Assembly (NCBI GenBank): GCA_013397795.1
Contig: VZTJ01005553.1
Coordinates: 2,503,208 to 2,567,207 of the forward strand
DNA: 64,000 nucleotides
Reading direction: 5' to 3'
From: Orthonyx spaldingii
Taxonomy: Eukaryota; Chordata; Aves; Passeriformes; Orthonychidae
In this document: piece after piece, positions 1-13,200 of the stretch
Numbering within the stretch: position 1 is the stretch's first letter
Layout: every line of letters starts with the position of its first letter
Translations under genes and position numbers: made by a program
Notes under the pieces: model-generated
Database searches by the model: none
What the model saw: the letters and a program-made list of their open reading frames with translations, nothing else
What the model was told of the DNA's origin: nothing

Positions 1-270
1 TTTAGTTTCCAAAAAACAAAAAGCTAATTTTTACAACACCAGTATTAGGAGTCTAAATTTTTGCTAGACACATTGTTCTCCCTTGAACTGTAGTTAAACT
101 GGATTCTTAAGAACTATTTTTCCTATAATGGAATTAAAAACACATCATCAAAGCAGCAGCTGCTGGCAGTGATGGTGTTTCAATTCCCGGGACAAGAAGC
201 TTAGGGAAGTTTATGGTTAGGATTACACAAAATGGTTGTCTGTGACAGCAGAGCATTGAACTCACTGGAA
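1..270. other. AT-rich unique sequence, nothing identified
   Basis: No open frame, repeat or RNA gene was recognised between the window edge and the first CR1 fragment. Confidence 0.5.
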
Positions 271-531
271 TGTCACCTTCCACTAGACCAGGTTGCTCAG
301 AGCCCCTTCCAACCTGGCCTTGAACACTTCTAGGGATGAGGCATCCACAACTTCTCTGAGCAACCTGTGCCAGTGCCTCACCACCCTCACAGTAAAGAAT
401 TTCTTCCTTATATCTACTCTAAATCTACTCTCTTTCAGTTTGAATCTATTCCCCCCCATCCTGTCACTACATGCTCTCGTAAAAAGTCTCTCTCCATCTT
501 TCTTGTAGGCTTCCTTTAAGTACTGCCAGAG
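271..531 (-). mobile_element. CR1 LINE fragment (ORF2 C-terminal end)
   Basis: The plus strand reads as the reverse complement of the avian CR1 3' region. In order it shows the accagGTTGCTCAGAGCCCC block, GGCCTTGAACACTTC, GGCATCCACAACTTCTCTG, the CTGTGCCAGTGCCTCACCACCCTCACAGTAAAGAA stretch (positions 367-400) and AATTTCTTCCTTATATCTA. In CR1 sense this encodes the end of the endonuclease/reverse-transcriptase protein. The terminal octamer repeats and the adjacent 3' block are missing, so the copy is truncated at both ends. It is a dead fragment. A small plus-strand open frame across it is a shadow. Confidence 0.93.
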
Positions 532-1852
532 AAAGTGTGACCCTTGGGAATAACATCAGTTAGAAGTGGTGGAATGCAGTTTTATCTGTCCTGAGCTTCC
601 ACACTGGATATACCATGAAGTACAAGCAGCCAGTGGGAACCTTTGGACTGCTTTAGGAAAGGGATGTGCATGGGGATTTTGTAATGATTACACAAGGATG
701 TTGTACACATCCTGTGCCTAGAAGTGGCACAGACCACTTCGATGGAAAGAAATCAAACCCAAAACACCTGCTCAACCAGAAAACCTCACCTAAACAAAAC
801 AGGCAAGAAGTGAGACAAATCATAAATAATAGGACTGGACCAAACCTCACAACATTTTCAAAAGCAACCAGAATTTCCCAAAGCCATGTTGACACCACAA
901 GCAGCTCATATCAGAGACTAACAACCTGCCTCAAGCAATAGAGTGGAAAACATGAAAAGAGCAATGAAGCCTTACAGCATCATTGAAACAGGAATTCTGG
1001 AGGATTAGTGAATAAAAGGCACTGGCGACTGAGGTAGCTGCCAATGCAACTTCATTTAAATATTTTTGGACTATGAGCTGTTACACTCCTGGATAGTTTT
1101 TCAAAAGTTTCCTAATTTGTACTGACATTTCTTGCATCTCCAATAGCATTTACATGACTAATAACTTGGCCAAAGCAACAAGTTTTCTGCCTGTGAGTCA
1201 TAAAATGAATATAGTTGCAAAGGAAAGATAAATAGCCAAATCGAGACAACTCTGGAAACATAAGCTTCTTTAACCAAATAGATGCAAGATTTTAAGTAAT
1301 AATTTAATAAAAAGTAATAATAAAATAAAATAAAGTAATAATAAAATTAAAAAGCTATGTGTATTTGTTTACACTGGCTTCATCTATTAGCCAGTGATTA
1401 TCCAGTTGAGTATAACCCAACTAGTACTACCACAATCTGCTTTTTTTTTTCCTCAGATTGTCTTCAGACTCCTAGAAAATTTTTTTAAAACACTGAAGTA
1501 GGTTAGGAAATCAGGACCAATTTAAAAAAAACTAAGGCAACATGTAAATGACAGACTGAACTTTAGACACAGCAGCCTGGAAACTGAAAGGAAGCTGACA
1601 GCATGAAACACTGATTGCGTTAATTTCTCTTGCCAGCAGAGAAGCATGAGAGGGCTGAATTCCACTGACTTGGCTATTTCTAGGATTGTTGGTTATTTTT
1701 TATTTTTCCCTTTCATCTCCATCTCCCCTAGCTGTGAGCGTTGAGAAAACATCACAAAAAAAAGAGGATTTATGGAAAGCATCAGTAACTGCGAAATGGA
1801 AAATGAGTAGGAAAGCTTGAATTTATGTACCCCATATACTATTGAAGCACTG
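532..1852. other. Unique AT-rich DNA, no gene identified
   Basis: Two overlapping open frames of 81-91 codons on opposite strands (about 653-941) show no motif and look like chance. A simple AT-rich tract of TAATAAAA-type units lies at about 1298-1352. No transposon was recognised. Confidence 0.5.
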
Positions 1853-2312
1853 AATCATAGAATGGTTTGGATTGGAAGGGACTTTAAAGATCATCTAGTT
1901 CCAAACGCCTCTGCCACAGACAGGGGCACCTTCCACCTTCAACATTCTAGGTTGCTCAGAGGCTTATTCAGCCTGACCTTGAACACTTTCAGGGATGAGG
2001 AACCCACATCTTCTCTGGCAACATGTGCCAGTGCCTCACCACCCTCACAGGTAAGAATTTCTTCCTACTATCTAATCTAAATCTACCATGCTTCATCTTA
2101 GAGCCATTACCCCTTATCAAATACCTCCCCATCCTTGATGAAAGTCCCTCCCCAGCTCTCTTGTAGCCTGTTTAGGTACTGAAAGGTGCTATAAGGTCTC
2201 CCAGAGCCTTCTCTCCTCCAGGCTGAACAGCTCCTACTCTCTCAGCCTGTCATCATAGCAGAGGTGCTCCAGCCCTCTGAGGAAGAGTCACCTCTCTCAA
2301 CGTGTTGGTCAT
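1853..2312 (-). mobile_element. CR1 LINE 3' fragment with intact 3' end
   Basis: Read on the plus strand it begins with AATCATAGAATGGTTTGG and TGGAAGGGACTTTAAAGATC, the reverse complement of the CR1 3' terminus. The ORF2 C-terminal blocks follow: GGTTGCTCAGAGG, GTGCCAGTGCCTCACCACC, TCTTGTAGCCTGTTTAGGTACTG, the CTCCAGGCTGAACAG block and CTCTCAGCCTGTCATCAT. About 460 bp remain. The element is 5'-truncated in the usual CR1 way and carries many substitutions and small indels, so it encodes nothing intact. Confidence 0.95.
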
Positions 2313-3359
2313 TTGATTGCTTCCAAGAAATACTACCTCAGCTGCACACCCCGATGGATAACTTGACTGTCACTTCCAGAAACCCTGCAGCTGTGTTTTA
2401 ATATCTCACATTTGTACACAGAGATAGAGGAGAGCTTAAGGACCAATTTTAGGTCAAGCTTTACCCCAATAAAATTTAAAGAAATCCAGAAAAACGGAAA
2501 GATTTTGTTTTAAAAGACCGCAGAATAAAGATTGTTGGCTTTTGTTATGAAAAGTATGTATTTTAGTTGTCAAACTAAAGTCTAAAACAACACTAAAGAG
2601 GTGTAATGTGTTTCACCTCACATGAACTATTTTGTTCTGCTTAAATCATCATTTACTTCATTTTCATTGGCCAGCAAAATTGAAAAGTCAATTATTCACA
2701 CTGTTCTACATGAAAAACTGGGTTCTCAAATGGAACAAAAGAAAGAGGGTGGGTAATAATCAGTCAGTACATTGAAATAAGAGCTTTTAAATACCTTGGA
2801 CAAAGATATTAAATAAGTCATTACCCAAGTTTTCATTTCAATCACTGAAATATTCATTGTGTTTGTTTTCAATAAACCAATCTTATCTTACATAATGTTA
2901 TTTGAATATACTAAATATTTGTCTTCTATTTTGTGATATTTCCAAAATGAATGAAGATTAAAGAGGGGTGGAAAAATAATATTCTGTGCTTCTGCAGTAA
3001 GGATCCAACAAGTTTTATGTCTAGGAAAATTAAGCAAATATTGAAAGAATATCAATTAACATCTAGGGAATAAAGGATCAGGCGAAATAAACTGCAATGT
3101 TTACAAAGAAGGAATTATTCCATAGTGTTCTGCTACTGTCACAGCATCACATTCCTAGAAACGTGTCAGCAGCAGGACACTGATTTCTTCAAGATCACTT
3201 GCAGTTGCTAAGGCCCCTCCCTTCTGCATTGGGAACAGTAATTGAGCTGTTAAAATGTGACTTTGGTATGAAAAAAAAAACCGCAGAGCAGATTTATCCT
3301 GCACTAATGGGAACCCAGAATCATGTTGTCAAAATGGAACCCAAAGACTTAAAATCTTA
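2313..3359. other. Unique AT-rich DNA, no gene identified
   Basis: There is no long open frame and no recognised repeat. Confidence 0.5.
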
Positions 3360-3425
3360 CTCATAGAATCATAGATTAGTCTGGGTTGGAAGGGATCTTT
3401 AAAGATCATCTTGTCCAACCCTTCA
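3360..3425 (-). mobile_element. CR1 3'-terminal stub
   Basis: Only the last ~65 bp of a CR1 remain: TCATAGAATCATAG, then GGGTTGGAAGGGATCTTTAA and AGATCATCTTGTCCAACCC, in minus orientation. It is an extreme 5' truncation or a later deletion. About 215 bp separate it from the next CR1 stub in the same orientation. Confidence 0.85.
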
Positions 3426-3640
3426 GCTACTAGCTAGTCCAACTACTTCAGATAGTTACTTAGTGCTGGTTTCTGCCTTCATTCTCCATTCCCAGTATTT
3501 ATTTTTATTTTTCTTTTTCATCTACACAAAACACTGTGCCATCTGAAAGAGTTTTGGGCTTAACATCTTCACAGGCAGTGAACTTACTGCCCTAATTATG
3601 AGCTCCAGACTGGCCTCTTGTAGAATATGATATCAAGTTA

Positions 3641-3706
3641 GAATAGAATGATACAATCACAGAATTGTTAGGGTTGAAAAAGACCTCTAAGATCAAATTC
3701 AAGCTG
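3641..3706 (-). mobile_element. CR1 3'-terminal stub, second subtype
   Basis: The plus strand has GAATAGAATGATACAATC, then ACAGAATTGTTAGGGTTG and AAAAAGACCTCTAAGATC. This is the 3' end of the CR1 subfamily that reads GGTTAGGGTTGGAAAAGACC rather than GGTTTGGGTTGGAAGGGACC. It is too short and diverged to place more finely. The sequence just downstream (to about 3800) may be more of the same copy, but I cannot support that. Confidence 0.7.
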
Positions 3707-6700
3707 TTGAGGTTAGGTTAATTTTCAATATCCTCCTTAGAGGTGGCCTTAAAAAGTGTGAGAACCTCCTCTGAGCAGAGCTCTGGCACTGGCAGCTTCA
3801 AAAAGAACTTCATGGCCTTGCAGAAGAGACACAAATGAGAGGTGAGAGGTTCCCCTTTCTTCACTGAGCTTCCCCCCCTGCTCCCATGCAGTGAGAAAAG
3901 TCCAAAGAAGAACTAAAGAAGACAGGGAGGAAATTATTCAAGAAGAAAAAAATATGTGAACAGCAATATTAACAATAACTTGGGCTGCCGTAGGGGAAGT
4001 AGGAAACCAGATTTAGACACCTAACTCTGTGATATGATCGTCATTTCATAAATGCACAGTGTGACAGTGTATACAAAAGATCCTCACTCTAGGTCGTGTC
4101 ACGGGCTCCCCACTGGTGCTCCTCAACAAACTTCTGGGTTACACTGCTGGAATAAGCTGTCTGGGGCTTCTCTGTACAGCCTCTCTTGAGAACAAGTGGC
4201 CTTGCTAAGGGGTGTCACATTCCAGTTTACTGTAGATCCAGGATGTTGATAGAGAGGTTTTATGAGCACACTGCTTTGCGCCTTGCAACATTTATTACTG
4301 CTGCTGTGCAATTTTTCAGTGTTCTTCAGATAGATTCCTGTCTTCTTCTCTCACTTCCCATCTTCCAATCCTCACTCTTCCATTTCTTTGTATTTCCAGC
4401 ACTTCAACTGCAGTATATTGACAGGATCTCCTGTAGTTGTGCTCTCTCTCCAGCATATTTCTGTTGTCTAGTTTCATTATTTTCATAATGGAACAGATTT
4501 ATTTTTCCCCAGGGGAGTAAACCCACATTTTCACGTAGCCCTGTTGTTATCTCAGAGTTAGGCTGAAGGTATCTCTAACATTTCAGCTTGGTAAACTCAC
4601 ATGGAGTTTCATGCCAACTTAATTTGTAATGTGATGATTACAGTGGATAATCTAAATAAGTAATTTTTGCTCATATCTAATGCAAAGATGAGGGGCAATG
4701 TACCAAGCCTTGGTAGAAGGGTGGTGAAGTAAACCTGCCTGAGTATTGACTTCAGTCTTACTTAGTTCCTTTGTTAATTATACCTGGAAGTGGCATTTAA
4801 GGCACATAAATAAAACTAATCTTTGGGAGCAGCTATAAATATTCATAGTCAGAGATCTAATACAAAGAGACCTGAAGAAACTCGATACAAAATTATAGTC
4901 CGATTGAAAAAAGGAAGAAATGAATGCAACAGAGGGAAAACTCTGAAACCTTGGCTTAGTTTTTAATAAGCATTTTAATAAGCTTGTGATAATGAAATAA
5001 ACTAGATCAGAATATTTTCTGTGCAACAATGACAGTTCTAACTTACTAATTTTGCATCTTTTAGTCTACGCAACCATCAGAAGCCCTAAAGGGCAACTGG
5101 AAGTTCTTCCAGCTATTTGCAGACAATCCTTTAAGAAGCCTTTGCTAAAGCTCATTTTCAGTTCAATCTGATTAAAAAAATCAAAAAGCAGATGAAAGGA
5201 AAACCAGATTTCTTTAAGTCTGCAACCTGTTTGTTAATTACCGAGTGTTGCAGCTGTAGTCTGATTGTTTCCAGCCTGCTGTAGCTAGCTACGTCCTCCT
5301 CCCACTCCCTCCTGCACAACAGCTCTTGCTCTGCACCTTTTGGCACCAGCATCACTGCACTGGCAGGCTGAGCCTCACCTCTGCTGCACACCCCCACATT
5401 CAATTCACATCTCTTACCACTACACACACATACAGTACTTCTACAAAGCTCAGCACAGCACTGTACACAGATTAATGCTGCACCCCACCTAGGCTAGTAA
5501 ATATTGTTTCTCAGCAAGTGCACTGCTCTTTGCAGTGTATAAAGCATTCAGCTCTTCCCACAGACCATGGTGTCTGTCCACAGCTGATGATGTAAAATGA
5601 AGCAGGGGGAGAGACACCAGACTGAAAGAGAAATGACCCCATTGTCTCACTCATAGATTTCGTCGCTCATAGTAAAGGAAAAATACCTGTCACAATATTT
5701 AAATTTGCATAAGAAAATTTTCTTTTGTATGTAGATTCCTCATTTGTACTTGGAAATAGAGAATCTAGATCAGAAGATAGTAGAGTAACCTATATGCATC
5801 TATTACAAAATATCTCCCAATTTATTAAGAGGAACAAAAGAATATCTCCTTTCACAGATTTAGGACCATCTGCTATACTCTTTAGCTAGTAGCCATCAAA
5901 GCAAATAGTCTGTATGTGAGTCCAGCTGCATAAATTTCACATGTTCATCACTAAAGTAACTTGAAAATTCTACAGCGTTCAAATAAATGTCTAAGGTTTG
6001 GTCTCACATATATCAAAGCCACTCTTCCCACATATCAAGTAGCAATGATAGGACTAGGAATGTGACATCATGTGAACACCTCACTTCTTAGTGCAGAGAC
6101 TGCAAAGAGATTTCTCAGCCAAAACCTGCCAGTAAGTTTGGCAAAATTCTGCATGGAATATTTTTTCAAGTTAAAATTCCGCCTCTGTGTTACAATTCCA
6201 TTCTCAGAAAGTATTTCTAGTCTCTGTTTCAATTCCAGGTCAGCTATAGATTTAAAATACAGGTCAATGTCTTTAATACAGTTTAAGAAATAGGACATGG
6301 CAATATAAAATTTTACAAATTCATAGTACCATTTCCATTTACTGTTTTTATCAATCACACAAGGAGGCAATTAAAACAAGGTAACTCAATGTTGGTCAAA
6401 ATTTTTCTGATGATACTCGGTGAATTCTGAACATTCATTTCTTCCTAATTTGGTCCTACCACAACTTTCTTTTATGCTTGCTATCTCAGCACATGCAATT
6501 TATTAGCATGGACAATCAACAGCAGAGAAGGCTGTTTTACATAAAAACTTAGGCAATGGATTGAAGACCTCGTCGGCCATACCTCTTTTATCGAAACTGA
6601 TGTCTTTATTTGCACTCAGAAAAAGCGTGCTGCAGTAGCAGCTGCCTCAAGCTGCTTTCTTGAAGCTCCTCTCTATTCTCATCAGGGCAAGAATTTCAAT

Positions 6701-6721
6701 TTTTTCACTCTGCTGTAGTTC
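3707..6721. other. Unique DNA, no gene identified
   Basis: Short open frames here (4123-4488, 4778-5029, 5158-5427) show no domain or convincing splice context. The most protein-like one, on the minus strand at 6068-6370, has its own entry. Confidence 0.45.
6068..6370 (-). other. Unassigned 100-codon open frame
   Basis: I do not recognise this frame. It is a 100-residue minus-strand reading with mixed charged and aromatic residues and no low complexity. The half that starts near an AG in ATCTATAG (about 6240) would give a charged helix-like segment with LELKQRLEIL in it, but the best following donor (GGCAG then GTTTTG) is weak. It may be chance in AT-rich DNA, an exon remnant or a pseudogene piece. 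Nothing nearby ties it to a gene. Confidence 0.12.
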
Positions 6722-7290
6722 GAATAGAATAGAGTATTTCAATTGGAAGGGACATACAAGGATCATCCAGTCCAACTACATGACCAGGCCTGTCCAGTTC
6801 AGGCCTGACCATCAGTTAAAGCGAGTGCTTAAGGACAATGTCCAAATGCCTCTTAAACACTGACAAGGCTTAGGGCATCCAGCACCTCCCTAGGGAGCCT
6901 GTTCTGGTGTTTGAACACCTTCTCAGCAAAGAAATGTTTCTTAAGTCCAGTGTGAACCTCCCCACTGCAGTCTTGAACCATTCCCACATGTCCTATGACT
7001 GAATACCACAGGGAAGAAAGATCAGCACCTCCCCCTCCTCTTCCCCTCCTCAGGAAGCAGCAGAGGGCAATGAGGTCACCCCTTAGCCCCCTTTTCTCCA
7101 AAACAGACAAACCCAGAGTCCTCAGCCACTTCTCACAGGACATGCCTTCCAGCCTTGCCACAAGCTTTGTTGCCCTTCTCTGGACACATTCACATCCTTC
7201 TTAAATTGTGGAGCCCAGAACTGCTCACAATGCTCCTGGTAAGGTGTTCCACCAATGCTGAAGCATGAGCTGGACCCTCTCCTCTCAATT
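6722..7290 (-). mobile_element. CR1 LINE fragment with ORF2 C-terminal remnant
   Basis: About 570 bp of minus-oriented CR1, from a degenerate 3' terminus (AATTGGAAGGGACATACAAG and CATCCAGTCCAACTAC) through the ORF2 C-terminus and somewhat upstream. The minus-strand frame at 6853-7161 keeps recognisable ORF2 end motifs: LGLSVLEKRGLRGDLIAL early, then KKHFFAEKVFKHQNRLPREV near its end. These match the CR1 tail pattern LxLFSLEKRRLRGDLI ... FFTxRVxxHWNRLPREV. The His-Trp-Asn of that motif is changed to His-Gln-Asn here. The copy is 5'-truncated near 7290 and inactive. Confidence 0.93.
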
Positions 7291-10200
7291 AGCCCATTAC
7301 TATGTAGCTAATTCTAGTGCAAACACAGGGCTACATGGAGGCTACCCTGTCTGCAAAACCCTGGATCAAAGATGAGCAAAATCACCCTAAGTCAGTGTCT
7401 TTGAGATGTGTGTTGCAATATCACAATCAGAACTACAGGACACGTAGAAATTACTTTCCATACTTTAAAGCACCATATGTGCTCTTTTGCTTTCAGTTCT
7501 TGCAGAGCTAATTCTACTTTTACTGGAAAAGAGAAAAAGGTTTCTCAGAGATTATTGCATTTCTGGCAAGTTTCTAACATGGGAATGAGTTGCATGTCTC
7601 ATACTCAGAGTATGGATAAAATTTCCATAGTGAACTTTTACGCCATGTTTTACGCTGTTTTGGAAATTACTGTGCAGAATTACTACTAGTGACATTTGAA
7701 ATAACTAACGTGATTTTAATTGCACTAAGAGTTTCACACAGAGCAGAGTTTCTCAAGCATTGCTACCATGGGATCCTTTGCAACCAAAGCCAGAGTTCTA
7801 AATATCTGTGGTATAGTTGTTCAATACTTGTCCTTCTGCAAGTCTTTCAGAAAAAGTGCATTAATACTATTTCTTTTCCCCTCAGCTGTAGTTGCTAATT
7901 CAGAAAGACAGTAATTTATTAACTTCTTCTTAGAAGGCATTTTTCACAACTGAACCAAAAGTGTGTTTTTTAAAAGTCTGCATATTTATTTCACTGTTGT
8001 TTAAACCTGGAAAAAGTATATTCTTTTTAAAAAGTTGATGCACACATACAGATAACAGGAAAGGGTATTCAAGTGAGGCAATGTTTAAGCACCCATTTTT
8101 TAGGGAGAATCAGAACTGGAATATCTTAACTCAGTTTACGCCCATCAGAGTTCTGTACAGAACAAAGAAAATGAAGAAATGTAAGTGATGCCCATAGAAA
8201 CAGCATACATATGTTCTTTGAATATCTTGCTTTTCTTTCCAAACCATGTAGTTTCTTTGCCACACCATTAATTTCTGCACAACACCAAAAATAACAATGC
8301 CGACAGTGACTTTCTTTTGTATCACCTTGTAAAATATATAGGCTGGTTTATAATATCTCCACACCACCCTGAGAGCTCTGTTTGATTTTGCACAGAGCAT
8401 TTGTCATTTAGCTTTGCTCTCTGTTACCAACAGTAGGAGCAGGAGCCAGTGTGCTGCATGGTTAAATTTTTAATGAACTAATTGGGAATTTACCCTGGGA
8501 TAAAGGCAATTCAGTCCAAGCATTTGCATATTCAGTTCCTGGTAGACCCAGGCTATATTCACTTGAATTTGTAATTTAATATGCAATTCTTGTGCACAGC
8601 TCTGTGCAAATACCATATGTGACTAGTTGCCACAGCCTTCACCCAAAGCATCCACTAACCATGGCAACATGGGCATCAAATGTTGCATAAGCAACCTGAC
8701 AAGGGTTGAATTTTTAAATTTGTACACACCATAATTTCAAAGCCAAATTCCTGCACATTTGGAGCTCTGGGGGGAAAAAAAATGAAATAAGTATTTTAAA
8801 CCCACAGTTAGCATCTGGGTTTGGATGTTTTGGACCAAATGTTAGAGCCTGAGTTCCAAGAATTAAATGCCTCGATTCAAATTTAAATAACTAAATAAGT
8901 GGCCTAGTTATAAGTGTTGAGCACTGAGTGAATCTCTCCTGTTTACTCCAAGGGTTGAGGCACTCTGCTAACTCATAAGGATGGAAACAGGATACCCTGA
9001 CAGCCCACCCTGTAGCACCCAAACATAGAGCATCTTTTAAAACTGAATTTTGATTTATCTCTGAGTGTATCTGTGACACAAAACTGAATGTGAATAGGCA
9101 GTGTCCATAAATGACACCTTCTGATGCAAAGCTGGGAGGATTCCTCATTGTCCCAGGATACCTCTTGAGGTGTCCCAGGGCACCTCAGCTGTGTGAATGC
9201 TGAAGTGCTTCAGACTGAATGCGGCACTGGGAGTTTTCTGGGTTCTGGTGTAGCTGTGTGATGCTCCTGGTGCTGCATGATGCTCCTGGTGCTCAGCTCA
9301 GAGCTTGCTGCTTCACTTGTCTCCAGCACCATCCTTGTGTAAGCAGAGATGACAGTTTATCCCAGTGCACATCAGTGGACCAGGATTGTCTGGGGGTGTT
9401 GGGGAGGCAAACTGTGTCATTGTTTTCCCTAGGGCACAATTCCTCCCTGAAAGGGCTGGAATGGAATTTACCTCTGCATGCCTTTTCTCACTTCTGATAA
9501 TGAATTCCTCTACTGGAAGACAAGAGTCAAAATCCCCGTCTTCCTCTGCTCAGCACTTTGTCCAAGCCAAAAGCCTTTGCCCTCCAGGCAGCCATGGGAG
9601 CCATTCTGGTATTTTTATCTGTTAATTGAGCTTAGAATTGAGCTAGTGTGGCACATCTCTCCTAACCAAAAGGCTCAGCTGTTTAGAGATACTCAGCTGT
9701 GAGTAATGCCTTCAGCAGTCACAAAGGCTGAAATGCTGGGCTGCCCATCCTGTTAGTGAGTGCTCTCTAGTTGGCCAGATCCAGGCCTGGAGGGAGTAAC
9801 TCCAAAAAAGCACAATGCTGTAAAAGATGGCATTTTTCTAGAAAGTCCTCCACTTTTGATTGCCAGTAAGAGCTGTGTTTTGACCTGGAAACCCACTTTT
9901 CACAGGAGGCTGCCTAAAGCTAGAAAAGGGGTTAGCATGGTGCAGGCTGGAAAATGAACCAAGCAAGATATAAAAATTCAGAGAAGCTGAATCAATGCAT
10001 TTCTACTGCAGAAAACATTAGAGAGGCTAGAGGGAGTCCACGCTCCACTGCTTAGGAAATGAAGTGAGGCTGGGTTGGCTTTGAAACAATCTCTGTTGTC
10101 CTAGAAGGTACATGGAAATAATAAAGTGTGACCATGGGCAAGACCTGGCAGACACTTCAGCAGGCCATCTTGTGTTAACAGAGATGATGAAGGAGAGTCT

Positions 10201-13200
10201 CTTTAGACTCAGACATCACTTTCTGAAAGAGCTGGAGTTTTGAAAAAAGGTTTTCAGTGAATCCAAATACAGCAGAACCAGAAGAGAGGTAAACAGGGTC
10301 AAAAGTAGCAGGGGGAGAGACGGATATAACCTGCCCTTTCTGGGGATTTAGTTTGGCATTATAACCCTAGCAGTAATTTCTGCATCTCCATTAAAGATCA
10401 CCACCACTCGTCTTAACCATAATGACCTATCTTATATTTTATATTGCTACCCATCAAGTCCTATCAGAGCTTCTGTCAGATCACACTGATAATGGCTTTA
10501 ATATTCATGATGGATTTTAAGAAATGGCTGGCACATCTCCATTTCAGTGACAAGAAATCTGCTCAGGGCATACTTTCACATTTGGATATTTTTCATTTTA
10601 TTATTTTCCTACTTTCTGCTGTTGTCTAAAGCAGAGAATCAATATCATGACACTCTCCTAGTGGAGGGTTTCTTGCAAAAAGAAGGGCTCTGGAGGACTC
10701 CCTGTTGTTGATCAAACCCTTGGTTTTCCTGCATTTCCCTGTTACATGGTTCATGAGTAGAACACAAAACCAAGTACCCCCTGTGCATTGCTCACACACA
10801 CTGTGGTTCTGCTGTTTGCAATCTGCGTTGTTCAAAGTGTAGCTGTCACAGTGGTTCATCTATTAGCATCTCCTCTTTGATACACCTGAGACTACTTCAT
10901 CAATTATATGTAAAATCAGGACAGAATCTGGCATCAGAAGCTAACCAAGAGAAGTATTTTGCATATCTTACCAATCTAGAGGTTAAAGAAAGTAGTTCTA
11001 AAATCTGATTGTACTAGAACACCTCCCTTTAGGGGGAGTTGAGGAGTGTAGGAGACCTTCCCATTAGTTCTCACAGATGAAATGAGTAATGTTTTCTGCT
11101 GGACTAAACCTCCTCACACTACATTATTTGACCTGAAAGATTCTTTTAGCATGATATTCAGTTTACACCTTAGGTGGCCATTTTTTTTTCAGTTACTGGA
11201 GTAACAGTTTAAGCAACTGTGCAACAAATGGCAATCAATCTGTTTTCTAAACCTAAGAAACCTTGTTTATGTTGGGGGTTTTTGTTGGTTTTTTGGGGGT
11301 TTATTTTATTTTATTTTCCCCTTTTTTTCCGTGAAAAAAACACCCTTTCAAGTGGGCTTGGTTCATATAGCCTGACTGGGGCCAGGTCCAGCCACAGCCC
11401 TTCTAAGCAGCCATGAAGGACAACAGAGTGGCAAGAGACAGGAAAATAGCCATGACCCTGCTATTTACTTTGACCATGCCAAAGATCTAGGTGGCCAGGC
11501 TGGCAAATACTGCTTCTCTGAAACGAAAGATATGGAGTGTTTGGATCATCTACAGCTGCTGCTTAATCTGGCTAACAGGAACCTGAAACTCCAGTACTTG
11601 TTGCTCTTTTCTCTCCTGTCTCAGTCCTGCTGGATTCCCCCAGAGCAGGAGGAGAAGATTCCAGCTTCCCACCCTTAAGCCAGCAGGACATAATGTTCAA
11701 TTTTGCCTATGATGTTGAGATGCTTTTAGTGGCACTTACAGCAATCAGACATGAGAGATGGGCTAGTTTGCATTTTTATTCTATCAGAGGATATGTTTAC
11801 ACAGACAAGGGCAGGCAGATCTGACCTCCCTCTGCTATGTCTGATTCAAGCCAGCTCTGGCCCAGGAGCTCTGCAGCTGCAGGCAGCTGTGGCATCCCAC
11901 TTCTTGGCAAACAGACACTCAGCAGTTGGAGGGAGCTGATCAATAACCACCTACCCAGCAACATGCAATTCCCGTCATCCCTGCAACTGGGATAGCAAAT
12001 CCCACTGCACAGATGTGAGTTTTAATATCAGGGAGTATTTAACTTGAGCTAGTCAAATTCTGCTAGTCAGCAGTGAAGAAACCTTATTTTCCTTGGAAAA
12101 AATTCCATCTTGCACCTCTTGCTCAATGTATTCACTGGTTTTGGCCACATTGTTAACATTAATACTTTTGGATCACAGACCTCCTTTTACTTACACCTTC
12201 ACACAGCATGTAGTATATTGAGAACCTTAGCATCTACTGTATCAGTGGGAGCCAAAGAATAGCTTATTTGATTAATGTGACTACTATGGGCTATTTCTTG
12301 TGAGTTATTCCATGTGATTATTTGCAAATCCCTGTTTACTGCTTGATATACTTGACCTAAATTCTGTAACACTCCAGTGCAAGAGACAGGAGAACATGCT
12401 AGCTTCAGATATATTAAGAAAATGTGTTCTCTTTCATTAAATATAAACAATACAGGCAGTAAAATACCTCTGTCTTATTTAATTTGTTTTAGGTTACTAG
12501 TCTTTAAAAATTTTATATTTCTAGATGGTGCAGATTTTTTAAAATTAAAAATGCATAAGATAATTACAGAACTTGTCTGGAGGATGCCAGAGGCACCAAC
12601 AATTAGGCCTCTGGAAGTTGAGGTTTCAGCACTTAGAAATCCATGGGATACATAAGTTTGATTTGCAGATAATTTCAATAGCTGGGCATTAAAATGATTA
12701 ATGGTGGAACAAACGGCCATGTGGGCTGACAGGACAGCGTACAAAGGTCAGGTGGCATCAAAAAAGACTGGTATGGAGCCTTACACAAGGAAAACCTGCA
12801 GTTCAAGCCCTCTGTCATTTGATCCTTCAGTTCCATCACCTGGTGGGCAGGTAGAGATGGAGTATAGGAGGCAGATCCTAACTCTTGATAGAGTGGCATT
12901 TTTCCTATTCATTTTGTGGCCAGGGGATATTTCTATTTACTCTGCTGAGTGACTCAGCCTGCAGCTAACATGGATTAGATGGATCACTCATCTGAGCTAC
13001 TGTGTCAAAAAGATTTTGTTTTATGTGAGACTCCCTTAGTTTATGTACAGCAGGGATCCTTTGGAGTAAACTGGACCAAAATGTGGTGGGAAGAAGGACT
13101 CTTCAGTTCATGAGTTACAAGCTTGCATTTACCACAGAAGCCTTCCTAGGGCTCAGTAGAGTGAAGAGCCAACAGAAGCTCAATTCCTCCAGGTTGAGGT

